Below are positions 25,522-35,191 of a stretch of 64,000 nucleotides of DNA, piece by piece; position 1 is the stretch's first letter, and each line of letters starts with the position of its first letter. A model generated the notes under the pieces. That model did no database searches. It was not told the DNA's origin and was given only the letters and a program-made list of their open reading frames with translations. A program made the position numbers and the translations under genes. This stretch comes from CAZHVS01 sp964536015. GTDB taxonomy: Bacteria > Bacteroidota > Ignavibacteria > Ignavibacteriales > Ignavibacteriaceae. Location: assembly GCA_964536015.1 (NCBI GenBank), contig CAZHVS010000009.1, positions 91,734 to 155,733 of the forward strand. The letters are read 5' to 3'.

Positions 25522-26984
25522 TGCAATTAACGGAAGTTCTAAATAGTGTAAAAGCAATTCAGGTAACCGGTGAGGTTCAACGAAAAGATGTCAGCGGAAT
25601 TTTCTATGATTCGCGACAGGTCAAACCAAATTCTATTTTTGTTGCTATCAAAGGTTTTAATGTTGATGGACATAAATTTATTTATGATGCTATAAATCAA
25701 GGTGCACAGGCAATAGTGCTTGAAGATTCATCTGCTATGCAGGAAGATATTTTTGGAATGAATAAAGTAACAAAAATTCTTGTTAAAGATTCGCGAAAGG
25801 CACTTGCAGAAATTTCGAACTGTTTAAATAAAGAACCCTCAAAGTCGTTAAAGCTAATTGGTATTACAGGAACAAATGGTAAGACAACTACTACTTATTT
25901 CCTGAAATCAATTTTTCAGGAAGCAGGAAATAAAACCGGACTAATCGGAACTATTGCTAATTTTATTGGTGATGAGAAAGTTGAATCAAGTCTTACTACT
26001 CCCGAGGCAAGTGATTTGAACCAGCTTTTAGCAGAGATGGTAAGAAGCGGCTGCAATTACGCAATTATGGAAGTGTCTTCACATTCACTTATACTAAAAC
26101 GTGTTTACGGGTTGAACTTTTTTGCAGGACTTTTTACCAACATTACTTCTGACCATCTTGATTTTCATAATACATTTGAAGAATATCTCTCAGCGAAAAA
26201 ACTATTATTTGATTCACTCCCAGATGATTCATTTGCCATTATCAATATTGATGATACTCAAAGTAAAAAAATTGTTGAAGATTCTGCAGCAAAAAAAATT
26301 ACTTATGGTAAATCACCCGATGCAGATTTTAGAATTAAAGATGTTCAATTCGATTTAAATGGAACTGAATTTAAAATTTATCACAAAGAAAATTGTTATG
26401 ACCTGCATACTTCCTTAATTGGTGAATTTAATGCCTATAATGCTGCATGTGCTTTTGCTACAGCAATAATAGCAGGCATCTCAGCTAAGGTGGCAATTGA
26501 AGGAATTAAAAATACAATACAGGTTCCGGGAAGATTTGAAGTTATAGGAAGGGGATCAAAAAAAGCTATTGTCGATTATTCTCACACAGCAGATAGTCTT
26601 GAAAAAGCATTAATAAATTTAAAAAAGATCGCTGGTAATGAAGTTCCTGTTTATACAGTCTTTGGCTGTGGTGGAAATAGAGATAAAACAAAACGTCCTT
26701 TAATGGGAAAAATTGCAACTGAACTTAGTTATAAAGCAATAATAACGAATGATAATCCGCGATTTGAAATGCCTCGTGAAATTATTCAGGATATACTCAA
26801 AGGAATTTCAAAAGATAATTACCAGATTATTGAAGACAGAGAAGAAGCAATTAAGTGGGCTATAAAAAATAGTGAAGAAAATGCAGTTATTCTTATTGCA
26901 GGTAAAGGACACGAAGATTACCAGATTATCAATGGAATAAAAAATCATTTTTCTGATAAAGAAATTGCACAGAAATATTTATAG
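25521..26984 (+). CDS. murE: UDP-MurNAc-tripeptide synthetase MurE (meso-DAP adding)
   Basis: A 487-residue Mur ligase: the ATP loop GITGTNGKTTTTYFL near residue 114, and the C-terminal DNPR motif (NDNPRFE) that marks meso-diaminopimelate as substrate. It adds the third peptide residue to UDP-MurNAc-L-Ala-D-Glu in the cytoplasm. Length is typical. The start overlaps the PBP stop by one base (TAATG). Confidence 0.96.
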   Translation: MQLTEVLNSVKAIQVTGEVQRKDVSGIFYDSRQVKPNSIFVAIKGFNVDGHKFIYDAINQGAQAIVLEDSSAMQEDIFGMNKVTKILVKDSRKALAEISNCLNKEPSKSLKLIGITGTNGKTTTTYFLKSIFQEAGNKTGLIGTIANFIGDEKVESSLTTPEASDLNQLLAEMVRSGCNYAIMEVSSHSLILKRVYGLNFFAGLFTNITSDHLDFHNTFEEYLSAKKLLFDSLPDDSFAIINIDDTQSKKIVEDSAAKKITYGKSPDADFRIKDVQFDLNGTEFKIYHKENCYDLHTSLIGEFNAYNAACAFATAIIAGISAKVAIEGIKNTIQVPGRFEVIGRGSKKAIVDYSHTADSLEKALINLKKIAGNEVPVYTVFGCGGNRDKTKRPLMGKIATELSYKAIITNDNPRFEMPREIIQDILKGISKDNYQIIEDREEAIKWAIKNSEENAVILIAGKGHEDYQIINGIKNHFSDKEIAQKYL

Positions 26985-28376
26985 ATGAAGAATATAAAAA
27001 TTACATTGAGCGATTTATTTAATTTACCAACTGCAAGTTTGTATAACGCAGCTTTGTATAATAGTGCATCTTTAGTCAGTATTGATTCCCGCAAAGCTAA
27101 GAAGGGTTCTATTTTCATTGCAATTAAAGGCGAAAAATTTGATGGACATGATTTCATTTCTGATGTAATTAAAAGTGGTGTCGCTGCAATAATAATAAAT
27201 GAAGATGAAGTTAAGACAAACCTGAAACACAAAGTAACAATAGTTGCTGTTAAAGATACAATTAAAGCACTTGGTGATTTAGCTTTAATCTATAGAAATA
27301 AATTATCTGCAAAGGTTTTTGCATTAACAGGCAGCAACGGAAAAACTACAACGAAAGAAATCGTAACAACTTTACTTAAAGAAAAATTTAGTGTTGTAAG
27401 TACGGTTTCAAATAATAATAATCATATTGGTGTACCGCTGACAATATTTACAGCAAATTCAAAAACAGAAATTCTTGTGCTTGAACTGGGCACGAATCAT
27501 TTTAATGAGATTGCATACACATCTGCAATCGCCAAACCGGATTATGCTTTAATAACAAATATCGGAGCTTCGCATCTTGAATTTCTGAAAAATGAAAAAG
27601 GTGTTCTGAAGGAGAAAGAAGCACTATTTAAAGCTGCTGAAATTAACAACGGTCTGATTTTAATAAATATTGATGACAAAAATTTATTTCCATTAAAGAA
27701 AAAATATTCGAATACATTGAGTTTTGGATTTAACAATACTGCAGATGTTAAGGGTTTAATAACTGATGTTGATGATACAGGAAAGTATAAAGTTCAGATA
27801 GATTATAGAGACAAGAATTTTTCATTCACATCTCCTTTGTTTGGAAAAAGTAATGCTGCTAATCTTTTAGCAGCAGTAGCTGTTTGTTTGAGTATGGAAT
27901 TATCTCCTCGCGAAATTTTAAATGGAATAAAAAAACTTAAACCGGCAAAACAAAGACTTGATGTTAAAAAGTTTAAAAATATTTTGCTGGTTGATGATAC
28001 TTATAATGCGAATCCGCAATCAATGAAATCAGCTCTGGAATTGTTACACTCGGTAAAAAAATATGATAAGAAAATCGCAATCCTTGGTGATATGTTTGAA
28101 CTTGGAACGAAGAGTAAGGAATTGCATAAATCTCTAAAAAAAGAAATACAGCAAAATAAAATTGATGTTGTTTTTACAATTGGAAAACAAATGAAGTACT
28201 TGTTTGATGAATTGAATAAAAAAAATATTTATTCAGTGCATTTTGCAGATAGAAATTCATTGCAAACAATGATAAAGAATTATGACTTCACAAAATCAAT
28301 TGTCCTAGTCAAAGGCAGCCGAGGAATGAAGATGGAAGAATTCGTAAAAACCATTGAAGAAAGATTTTCAAACTAA
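26985..28376 (+). CDS. murF: UDP-MurNAc-tripeptide-D-Ala-D-Ala ligase MurF
   Basis: A 463-residue Mur ligase with an N-terminal UDP-binding domain (SIDSRKAKKGSIFIAIKGEKFDGH), the ATP loop ALTGSNGKTTTKE near residue 106, ELGTNHFNEI, and DDTYNANPQSM in the C-terminal domain. It adds the D-Ala-D-Ala dipeptide. Its ATG follows the murE stop directly and its stop overlaps mraY by one base. Confidence 0.95.
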   Translation: MKNIKITLSDLFNLPTASLYNAALYNSASLVSIDSRKAKKGSIFIAIKGEKFDGHDFISDVIKSGVAAIIINEDEVKTNLKHKVTIVAVKDTIKALGDLALIYRNKLSAKVFALTGSNGKTTTKEIVTTLLKEKFSVVSTVSNNNNHIGVPLTIFTANSKTEILVLELGTNHFNEIAYTSAIAKPDYALITNIGASHLEFLKNEKGVLKEKEALFKAAEINNGLILINIDDKNLFPLKKKYSNTLSFGFNNTADVKGLITDVDDTGKYKVQIDYRDKNFSFTSPLFGKSNAANLLAAVAVCLSMELSPREILNGIKKLKPAKQRLDVKKFKNILLVDDTYNANPQSMKSALELLHSVKKYDKKIAILGDMFELGTKSKELHKSLKKEIQQNKIDVVFTIGKQMKYLFDELNKKNIYSVHFADRNSLQTMIKNYDFTKSIVLVKGSRGMKMEEFVKTIEERFSN

Positions 28377-29485
28377 TGCTTTACTATTTGTTAGAATATA
28401 TCGATAAAAATTTTCATCCGCCCGGATTTACTATTTTCAGGTTTTTAACTTTCAGAATGGCTCTCGCGGCTATAACAGCTATGTTCCTCGCATTTTATGT
28501 GGGTCCAAAAATAATCAGGTTCCTGCAAAAAAAACAAATTGGCGAAGCGCAAAAAGCGGATGGACCCAAAAGTCATTTATCTAAAGCAGGTACTCCAACT
28601 ATGGGTGGAATAATAATTATAATGTCAACAGTGGTTCCTGTCCTTTTATGGGGAGATATTAGAAGTACTTACATTATTCTTATTCTTGCGGGAACATTAT
28701 GGCTGTTTGGTGTCGGTTTTCTTGATGATTATCTTAAAGTAATTAAAAAATTACCCAATGGTTTAATAGCTCGTTATAAATTGTTAGGACAATTTCTAAT
28801 TGGTTTAGCAATTGGTTCTGTAATTTATTTTTCACCTGAGTTTTCAAATATTCATTCAATTACAACTTTACCATTTTTCAAAAATGTAAATCTCGATTTT
28901 TCATTTTTATACATACCGGTAGTTATATTCATTATTACTGCAACTTCAAATGCAGTCAATTTGACTGACGGATTAGACGGACTTGCTATTGGTAATATTA
29001 CAATAGTTATGCTGGCTCTTGCAATATTAAGTTATGTTAGTGGAAACGCCATTTATGCTCGTTACCTTAATATTATTTATTTACCGGGAAGCGGAGAGCT
29101 GACTGTATTTGTTGCTGCAATTGTTGGTGCTTCTCTTGGTTTCTTGTGGTTTAATTTTTATCCCGCACAGGTTTTCATGGGTGATACCGGTTCGCTTGCG
29201 TTGGGTGGTGCTTTTGGAATTCTATCAGTTCTTATTAAAAAAGAATTACTTATTCCAATTCTTGGGGGTGTATTTTTTATGGAAACTATTTCAGTAATAA
29301 TTCAAAGATTATATTTCAAATACACTAAAAAGAAATACGGCGAAGGTAAAAGAATTTTTAAAATGGCACCTATTCATCATCACTTCGAGATGCTGGGTTG
29401 GCCTGAACCGAAAATCGTTATCCGATTTTATATAATTACAATTATTCTTACAATAATCAGTCTTGCTTCTTTCAAGATAAGATAA
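28376..29485 (+). CDS. mraY: Phospho-MurNAc-pentapeptide translocase MraY
   Basis: A 369-residue polytopic inner-membrane enzyme that makes lipid I. Visible are KAGTPTMGGIIII, the Asp-rich LDDYLK motif, NLTDGLDGLAIG, FMGDTGSLALGG and the PIHHHFEMLGW histidine loop, all diagnostic. About ten membrane helices fit the family. Start and stop each overlap neighbours by one base. Confidence 0.97.
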   Translation: MLYYLLEYIDKNFHPPGFTIFRFLTFRMALAAITAMFLAFYVGPKIIRFLQKKQIGEAQKADGPKSHLSKAGTPTMGGIIIIMSTVVPVLLWGDIRSTYIILILAGTLWLFGVGFLDDYLKVIKKLPNGLIARYKLLGQFLIGLAIGSVIYFSPEFSNIHSITTLPFFKNVNLDFSFLYIPVVIFIITATSNAVNLTDGLDGLAIGNITIVMLALAILSYVSGNAIYARYLNIIYLPGSGELTVFVAAIVGASLGFLWFNFYPAQVFMGDTGSLALGGAFGILSVLIKKELLIPILGGVFFMETISVIIQRLYFKYTKKKYGEGKRIFKMAPIHHHFEMLGWPEPKIVIRFYIITIILTIISLASFKIR

Positions 29486-30843
29486 TGATGGAAATAAAAA
29501 GAAAAAATATTACAATAATCGGTGCCAAAAAAAGTGGAATAGGCGCGGCTAAGTTGATTAAAAAACTGGGTGGAATTCCTTTCGTTAGTGATTCTGCAAA
29601 AGATGAAAAACTTCTTAACTCTGTTAAAGAACTTGAAAATGAAAAGATTGATTTCGAATTAGGCATTCATTCCTCCAAAGTATTTGATTGCGACTTAATG
29701 GTTATTAGTCCCGGAGTTCCATCAAATGTTCAAGTGGTAATTGAAGCTAAAAAGAAAAACATAAAAATTGTAAGTGAAGTCGAATTAGCCTCTCAATTTT
29801 GCAAAGGAAAAATTATTGCAATAACAGGAACTAATGGAAAAACAACTACAACATCACTTATAGGACATATAATTAATCAAAGTAACAGAAAAGCATACAT
29901 TACAGGTAATATTAATATTGAAGCATTTTCTGATGTAGTACTTGATATTAAGAAAGATGAATTTGTCTCTCTTGAAGTTTCAAGTTTTCAGCTTGATTTT
30001 ATAGATAAGTTTAAACCATTCGTCTCAATGATTTTGAACATTACACCTGATCATATGAACAGGTATGATAATAAGTTTGAAAATTATCTTTATTCTAAGT
30101 ACAGGATTTTTGAAAATCAAACCGTTGACGATAATCTAATCTTAAATGCTGATGATGAAAATTTTTCAAAATATGTTGTTAAAACGAATGCAAACATTTT
30201 CTGGTTTTCACTGAAAAAAGAATTAGATAATGGAATTTATCTTAAAGACAGCAAATTAATTTTTAATATTAATTGTAAGCAAGTTTTCTCTTGTAGTGTT
30301 AGTGATTTATCATTGAGAGGAGAACACAATATTGCAAATTCTATGGCTGCAATTATTTCCACAAAGTTGATTGGGGTTGAAAATGAATTCATTCTTTCCG
30401 GTTTGAAAACATTTCCAGGTGTTGAACACAGACTGGAATTAGTTAAAATCATCAATGGTGTAAGATATATTAATGATTCAAAGGCGACAAATGTTGATTC
30501 AGTCTGGTATGCATTAAGAAGTTTTGATAATCCAATTTACCTTATACTGGGTGGTCTTGATAAAGGTAATGATTACGAACAGATTAGAAATCTTGTCACT
30601 GAGAAAGTAAAAAAGATTTATGCAATAGGTTCTTCGGCAGAAAAAGTAAATGAGTTTTTTAACAAGTATATTAAAGTAGAAATAAAACCAACTTTGCAGG
30701 AATGCATTTATTCTGCTAATAAAGAAGCTGTAACTGATGATATAGTTTTATTATCTCCAGCTTGTGCAAGTTTTGATATGTTTGATAATTACGAACATCG
30801 TGGTAAAGTATTTAAAGAAACTGTGGAAAGTTTACAACAATGA
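29485..30843 (+). CDS. murD: UDP-MurNAc-L-Ala-D-Glu ligase MurD
   Basis: A 452-residue Mur ligase that adds D-Glu to UDP-MurNAc-L-Ala. It has a Rossmann N terminus (TIIGAKKSGIGAAKLI), VISPGVPS, the ATP loop AITGTNGKTTTTS near residue 113, SSFQLDFI and INDSKATNVDS. The start may be the second ATG one codon later. It overlaps mraY by one base and ftsW by 4 bp. Confidence 0.95.
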   Translation: MMEIKRKNITIIGAKKSGIGAAKLIKKLGGIPFVSDSAKDEKLLNSVKELENEKIDFELGIHSSKVFDCDLMVISPGVPSNVQVVIEAKKKNIKIVSEVELASQFCKGKIIAITGTNGKTTTTSLIGHIINQSNRKAYITGNINIEAFSDVVLDIKKDEFVSLEVSSFQLDFIDKFKPFVSMILNITPDHMNRYDNKFENYLYSKYRIFENQTVDDNLILNADDENFSKYVVKTNANIFWFSLKKELDNGIYLKDSKLIFNINCKQVFSCSVSDLSLRGEHNIANSMAAIISTKLIGVENEFILSGLKTFPGVEHRLELVKIINGVRYINDSKATNVDSVWYALRSFDNPIYLILGGLDKGNDYEQIRNLVTEKVKKIYAIGSSAEKVNEFFNKYIKVEIKPTLQECIYSANKEAVTDDIVLLSPACASFDMFDNYEHRGKVFKETVESLQQ

Positions 30844-31955
30844 AAAGAATGTCTTTGTTTATATTCTTCGGCTCTTTAATACTTATACTTATTGGATTGT
30901 ACCTTGTTTTAAGTGCTAGCAGCACTTATAGTAGTACAATATTTTCAAACCAATTCCATTTGTTCAAGAGTCATTTGATTAAAGTGGTGTTTGGAATTTT
31001 CTTCATGATAATTTTCTCATTTGTTCCTTATGATATTTATAAAATTTATAGTAAACAAATTTTAATTATAGTTATTGTAATGCTCGTTGCAACTTTGTTA
31101 ATTTCTAATTCTATCAAAGGAGCAAGAAGATGGCTTGATCTGGGAATTATGAATTTTCAACCATCTGATTTTGCAAAGCTGGCATTATTCATTCACCTGG
31201 CTGCACTGCTTGAAAGAAAAGGTGAAGAGATAAAGGATTTCAAACTAGGTTTTGGTCCAGCTTTGTTCTGGGTTTTATTAACTTCTACTTTAATACTTGC
31301 ACAACCAAACATTAGTAATGGAGCAATATTATTATTGATATCATTTATAATTCTTTTTATTGCTGGAGCAAGATTAAAACATATTTTTTCTGCAGTCTCG
31401 TTAAGTACAATTGCTGCAAAATTTGCTGCCTTCATTTTTCCTCACTCTCGCGGAAGAATAATGACTTTTATTAATAGTTTACAAACCGGTAAAGATATTA
31501 ATGTACAGGTGCACCAAGCTATCCTGGGGCTGGGAAGTGGTGGTTTAATGGGGGTTGGATTCGGACATAGCAGTCAGAGAAATTTATTCTTACCTGAAGC
31601 CTATGGTGATTTTATTTTTGCAATTCTTGGAGAAGAAACCGGTTATATCGGAGCTATGATTGTATTGTTTTTATATCTAACAATTTTCTTTTTTGGAATT
31701 GTTATTGCTAAAAATGCTAAAGATAAATTTGGACAATTTTTAGCTTTTGCTATTTCGTTATCATTTGTCATATATGCATTTATAAACGCTGCAGTCGCTT
31801 CAGGATTAATTCCAACAACAGGACTTCCATTACCTTTTATCAGTTATGGTGGAACATCATTAACAATAATTTGTATTTCAATGGGAATACTTGTGAATAT
31901 TGGTTTATCAAATGCTTCAGTAGTTCAAACTAATTTGGAAACTCAGAGAGCATGA
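30840..31955 (+). CDS. ftsW: FtsW septal peptidoglycan polymerase (SEDS)
   Basis: A 371-residue SEDS-family membrane protein with about ten helices. Family motifs include GARRWLDLG, FQPSDFAKLAL, QAILGLGSGG, LPEAYGDFIFAILGEE and GLIPTTGLPLPFISYGGTS. It polymerises septal glycan with the class B PBP encoded upstream. The gene overlaps both neighbours by 4 bp (ATGA junctions), indicating translational coupling. Confidence 0.96.
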   Translation: MKRMSLFIFFGSLILILIGLYLVLSASSTYSSTIFSNQFHLFKSHLIKVVFGIFFMIIFSFVPYDIYKIYSKQILIIVIVMLVATLLISNSIKGARRWLDLGIMNFQPSDFAKLALFIHLAALLERKGEEIKDFKLGFGPALFWVLLTSTLILAQPNISNGAILLLISFIILFIAGARLKHIFSAVSLSTIAAKFAAFIFPHSRGRIMTFINSLQTGKDINVQVHQAILGLGSGGLMGVGFGHSSQRNLFLPEAYGDFIFAILGEETGYIGAMIVLFLYLTIFFFGIVIAKNAKDKFGQFLAFAISLSFVIYAFINAAVASGLIPTTGLPLPFISYGGTSLTIICISMGILVNIGLSNASVVQTNLETQRA

Positions 31956-33058
31956 CAAACAAAACTCCATATAGATTTCTTTTTGCAGGTGGTGGTACAG
32001 GTGGACATTTATATCCTGCAATTGCTGTTGCTCAACAAGTATCTTTACTAAAACCTGAAGCTAATATTTTATTTGTTGGGACAAAATCTAAAATTGAAGG
32101 TAAGGTTGTTCCACAGCTTGGATATAAATTTAAGTCGATATGGATTAAAGGTTTTGCAAGAAAATTTAATTATGAAAATTTATTATTTCCACTTAAAATA
32201 TTTGTAAGCATAATTCAATCACTAATTATCAATATGAAATTCAAACCTGTTCTTGCAGTCGGAAGCGGTGGTTATGTCTCTGGACCTGCAATTTACGGTG
32301 CTTCAGTTATGGGAGCTAAAGTAATTCTTCTTGAACAAAATAGTTATCCCGGTGTTACAACCAGAATGCTTGAAAAGAGAGCCGCTGAAATTCATCTTAG
32401 TTATGAAGATTCTAAAAAATATTTTAGAAGTAAGGATAAACTATTTGTAACAGGAAATCCTGTCAGAATTGATTTGAAAATGATTGATAAAGAAGATGCA
32501 TTAAAAAGATTTAATCTTACTACAGAAAGAAAAACTTTATTAGTAATTGGTGGAAGTCTTGGAGCCAGCAGAATAAATATAGTAATATCTTCATCTCTAG
32601 ATAAATTTGTTGGAAATAACATTCAAGTGATTTGGCAGACGGGTAAAAATTATTTTGATGATTACAAACATTTGAAAAATGAATATGTTTATATAAATCA
32701 ATTTATAGAAGATATGTCAGCAGCATATTCAGCTTGCGATTTATTAATAGCTCGTGCAGGTGCAACTACAATTGCGGAAATTACGACTCTTGGGATAGCG
32801 TCAATATTAATTCCTTCACCAAATGTTGCGGAAAATCACCAGTATTATAATGCAAAATCTTTAGCAGATCAAGGTGCAGTTGAGATGATTAAAGATTCCG
32901 AATTAGAAAATGCACTACAAGAAAAAATTAAAAAATTAATTAATGACGATTTTAAGCTTGAACAAATGAGAACAAAAGCAAAATCGCTTGGTAAACCTGA
33001 TGCTGCAAGTATAATTGCCAAACGAATAATAGCATATGCCGAAGGGAAAATAAATTGA
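31952..33058 (+). CDS. murG: UDP-GlcNAc lipid I GlcNAc transferase MurG
   Basis: A 368-residue GT28 glycosyltransferase that makes lipid II at the inner face of the membrane. The G loops are FAGGGTGGHLYPAIAVA at residue 10 and VIGGSLGASRIN; HEN-like LLEQNSYPGVTTR and the donor site IARAGATTIAEIT and NVAENHQYYNA are present. It overlaps ftsW by 4 bp. Confidence 0.96.
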   Translation: MTNKTPYRFLFAGGGTGGHLYPAIAVAQQVSLLKPEANILFVGTKSKIEGKVVPQLGYKFKSIWIKGFARKFNYENLLFPLKIFVSIIQSLIINMKFKPVLAVGSGGYVSGPAIYGASVMGAKVILLEQNSYPGVTTRMLEKRAAEIHLSYEDSKKYFRSKDKLFVTGNPVRIDLKMIDKEDALKRFNLTTERKTLLVIGGSLGASRINIVISSSLDKFVGNNIQVIWQTGKNYFDDYKHLKNEYVYINQFIEDMSAAYSACDLLIARAGATTIAEITTLGIASILIPSPNVAENHQYYNAKSLADQGAVEMIKDSELENALQEKIKKLINDDFKLEQMRTKAKSLGKPDAASIIAKRIIAYAEGKIN

Positions 33059-33059
33059 T

Positions 33060-34436
33060 ATGCTAAATAAAATTCGTAAAATATTTTTTGTCGGTATTGG
33101 TGGAATCGGAATGAGTGGAATTGCTGAAATTCTTCATCATCAGGGATATATTGTCTCTGGTTCTGATAAAAATCTTTCAACAGTTACAGAGCGTTTAAAA
33201 AGACTTGGAATAAAAATTTATGAGGGACATTCTGCTGACAATATTAAGGATGTTGATCTTGTTGTTTATACATCAGCAGTAAATGAATCAAATCCTGAAG
33301 TTGATTATGCTATCAAACGAGGAATCTTAACAATTAAAAGAGCTGAAATGTTGGCTGAATGTATGAGAGGTAAGCATAGTATATGTATTGCGGGAACACA
33401 CGGTAAAACAACAACAACTGCCATGATGGGTTTGAGTTTCTTAGAGGCAGGAACGGATCCTACAATTCTTGTTGGAGGAAATCTCTCAAAATTGGATGGT
33501 GGTAATGCTCGGGTTGGTAAAGGAGAATTTATTATTGCGGAAGCTGATGAATTCGACAGGACTTTCTTAAAACTGACACCAGCAGTTGCTGTGCTTAATA
33601 ATATTGAAGCTGATCATCTGGATACATATAGAGATATTGACGATATTAAAAATGCATTCATTGATTTCGCAAACAAAATTCCTTTCTATGGATTTGTCAC
33701 TTTATGTTTAGATGAAATAAATTTGAAATCAATAATTCCTCAATTGAAAAGAAAAGTTTTGACCTTTGGAATTAATGAAGAAGCAAATTGTCGTGCAATA
33801 AATATTTCGCATTCTGAATTTTCAAGCAGCTTTACAGTACTGCTTAATAACAAAATTCTTGGTGACATTAAACTGAAAGTTCCCGGATTGTTTAATATTA
33901 AAAATGCTCTGGCAACAATTTTAGTTACACAGGAATTAGGGTTAAGTTTTGAAAAAGTTAAACTAGCACTGGAAAATTTTTCTGGTGTCCAACGAAGATT
34001 TCAAGTAAAATATGATAAAGAAATACTTGTGATTGATGACTATGCTCATCATCCAACTGAAGTTTATTCAACTCTTAAAGGAATCAAAGATGGATGGAAT
34101 AACCGCATAATAGCTATATTTCAGCCGCATTTATATTCACGGACAAGAGATTTTTATAAGGAATTTGCTGAATCGTTTTTGCTGGCAGATATTTTTATTT
34201 GTACTGATATATATCCCGCCCGTGAAGAACCTATTGTTGGTGTTTCAGGAAAGATGATTGCTGATTACGCAGTTCAACTTGGACATAAAAATGTCATCTA
34301 TGTAAAAGATAAAAATGATATTTGTGCTGAATTAATGAACATAAAAAAAGATAACGATATAATAATCACTATGGGTGCAGGCGATATAAATCTTGTTTTA
34401 GAAAAATTTGTAAACAGTCTTAAGAAAGAAAAATGA
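33060..34436 (+). CDS. murC: UDP-MurNAc-L-alanine ligase MurC
   Basis: A 458-residue Mur ligase, the first peptide-adding step. The N terminus is FVGIGGIGMSGIAEILHHQG, the ATP loop AGTHGKTTTTAMMG is near residue 112, EADEFDRTFLKL and DDYAHHPTEVYSTL follow. A murB gene, which often accompanies murC, is not seen in the cluster. It overlaps ftsQ by 4 bp. Confidence 0.96.
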   Translation: MLNKIRKIFFVGIGGIGMSGIAEILHHQGYIVSGSDKNLSTVTERLKRLGIKIYEGHSADNIKDVDLVVYTSAVNESNPEVDYAIKRGILTIKRAEMLAECMRGKHSICIAGTHGKTTTTAMMGLSFLEAGTDPTILVGGNLSKLDGGNARVGKGEFIIAEADEFDRTFLKLTPAVAVLNNIEADHLDTYRDIDDIKNAFIDFANKIPFYGFVTLCLDEINLKSIIPQLKRKVLTFGINEEANCRAINISHSEFSSSFTVLLNNKILGDIKLKVPGLFNIKNALATILVTQELGLSFEKVKLALENFSGVQRRFQVKYDKEILVIDDYAHHPTEVYSTLKGIKDGWNNRIIAIFQPHLYSRTRDFYKEFAESFLLADIFICTDIYPAREEPIVGVSGKMIADYAVQLGHKNVIYVKDKNDICAELMNIKKDNDIIITMGAGDINLVLEKFVNSLKKEK

Positions 34437-35191
34437 AAAACAAGAAAAAAATACTTAGTATAACTTTCTTATCTGTTTTAACTTGCACTCTGGTTTTTAT
34501 AATATTTTTTTCAAATAAAAATGACGGAAATATTAAAATAACGAGGTTAGAAATTGTTGGCTCAAAACTTTTATCGGCATCGACTTATTATAAATATTCT
34601 AACTTTGAAGAACTGATTACTAAGCAAAATATTACTCTGCCAATGATAAGAGAAATATTTTTTAGGCATCCATATGTAAAAGATGTTTATGTTGAGCAGG
34701 TTTCTAATAATAAAGTTGTAGCTCATATAATTGAAAAAAATGTTGAAGCGATAATTTTAAAAGATGGAAATTCATATTTTTTAACTGATGACTTTAAATT
34801 GATTGGAATTTTAGACAATACAATACAAGCAGATTTTCCGTTAATTACTAACTCAAGTTTAATGGAGATAGATTTTTTACATTCTGTTCCTTGCACGGAT
34901 ATAAAAGACGCAATGACAATAATTGAAACAGCAAAACTGATAAACCAAGAATTTTATAATAATCTTTCTGAAATCAACTTACGAAATGGTGGAGAAATTC
35001 TCTTGTATTTTTCAGGGTTTAATCCTGTAATTATTCTTGGGAAAAAACAATTAGCAAAAAAACTATTTGAATTGAAAAATATTGTATCGGATATTCAAAT
35101 TAAACAGATACTTGAAAATGCAGGATATGTGGACTTACGTTATGATAATAATATTTTTATTGGACTAAATCAGGGCTCAGGAATTAATTAA
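34433..35191 (+). CDS. ftsQ: FtsQ/DivIB-like divisome protein
   Basis: A 252-residue bitopic protein. The N-terminal membrane helix spans about residues 7-26 (ILSITFLSVLTCTLVFIIFF), followed by a periplasmic POTRA domain (ITRLEIVGSKLLS) and the FtsQ beta domain (LRNGGEILLYF, VDLRYDNNIFI). FtsQ recruits FtsL, FtsB and the septal synthase. Weak similarity is usual for this family; position between murC and ftsA is strong support. Confidence 0.9.
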   Translation: MKNKKKILSITFLSVLTCTLVFIIFFSNKNDGNIKITRLEIVGSKLLSASTYYKYSNFEELITKQNITLPMIREIFFRHPYVKDVYVEQVSNNKVVAHIIEKNVEAIILKDGNSYFLTDDFKLIGILDNTIQADFPLITNSSLMEIDFLHSVPCTDIKDAMTIIETAKLINQEFYNNLSEINLRNGGEILLYFSGFNPVIILGKKQLAKKLFELKNIVSDIQIKQILENAGYVDLRYDNNIFIGLNQGSGIN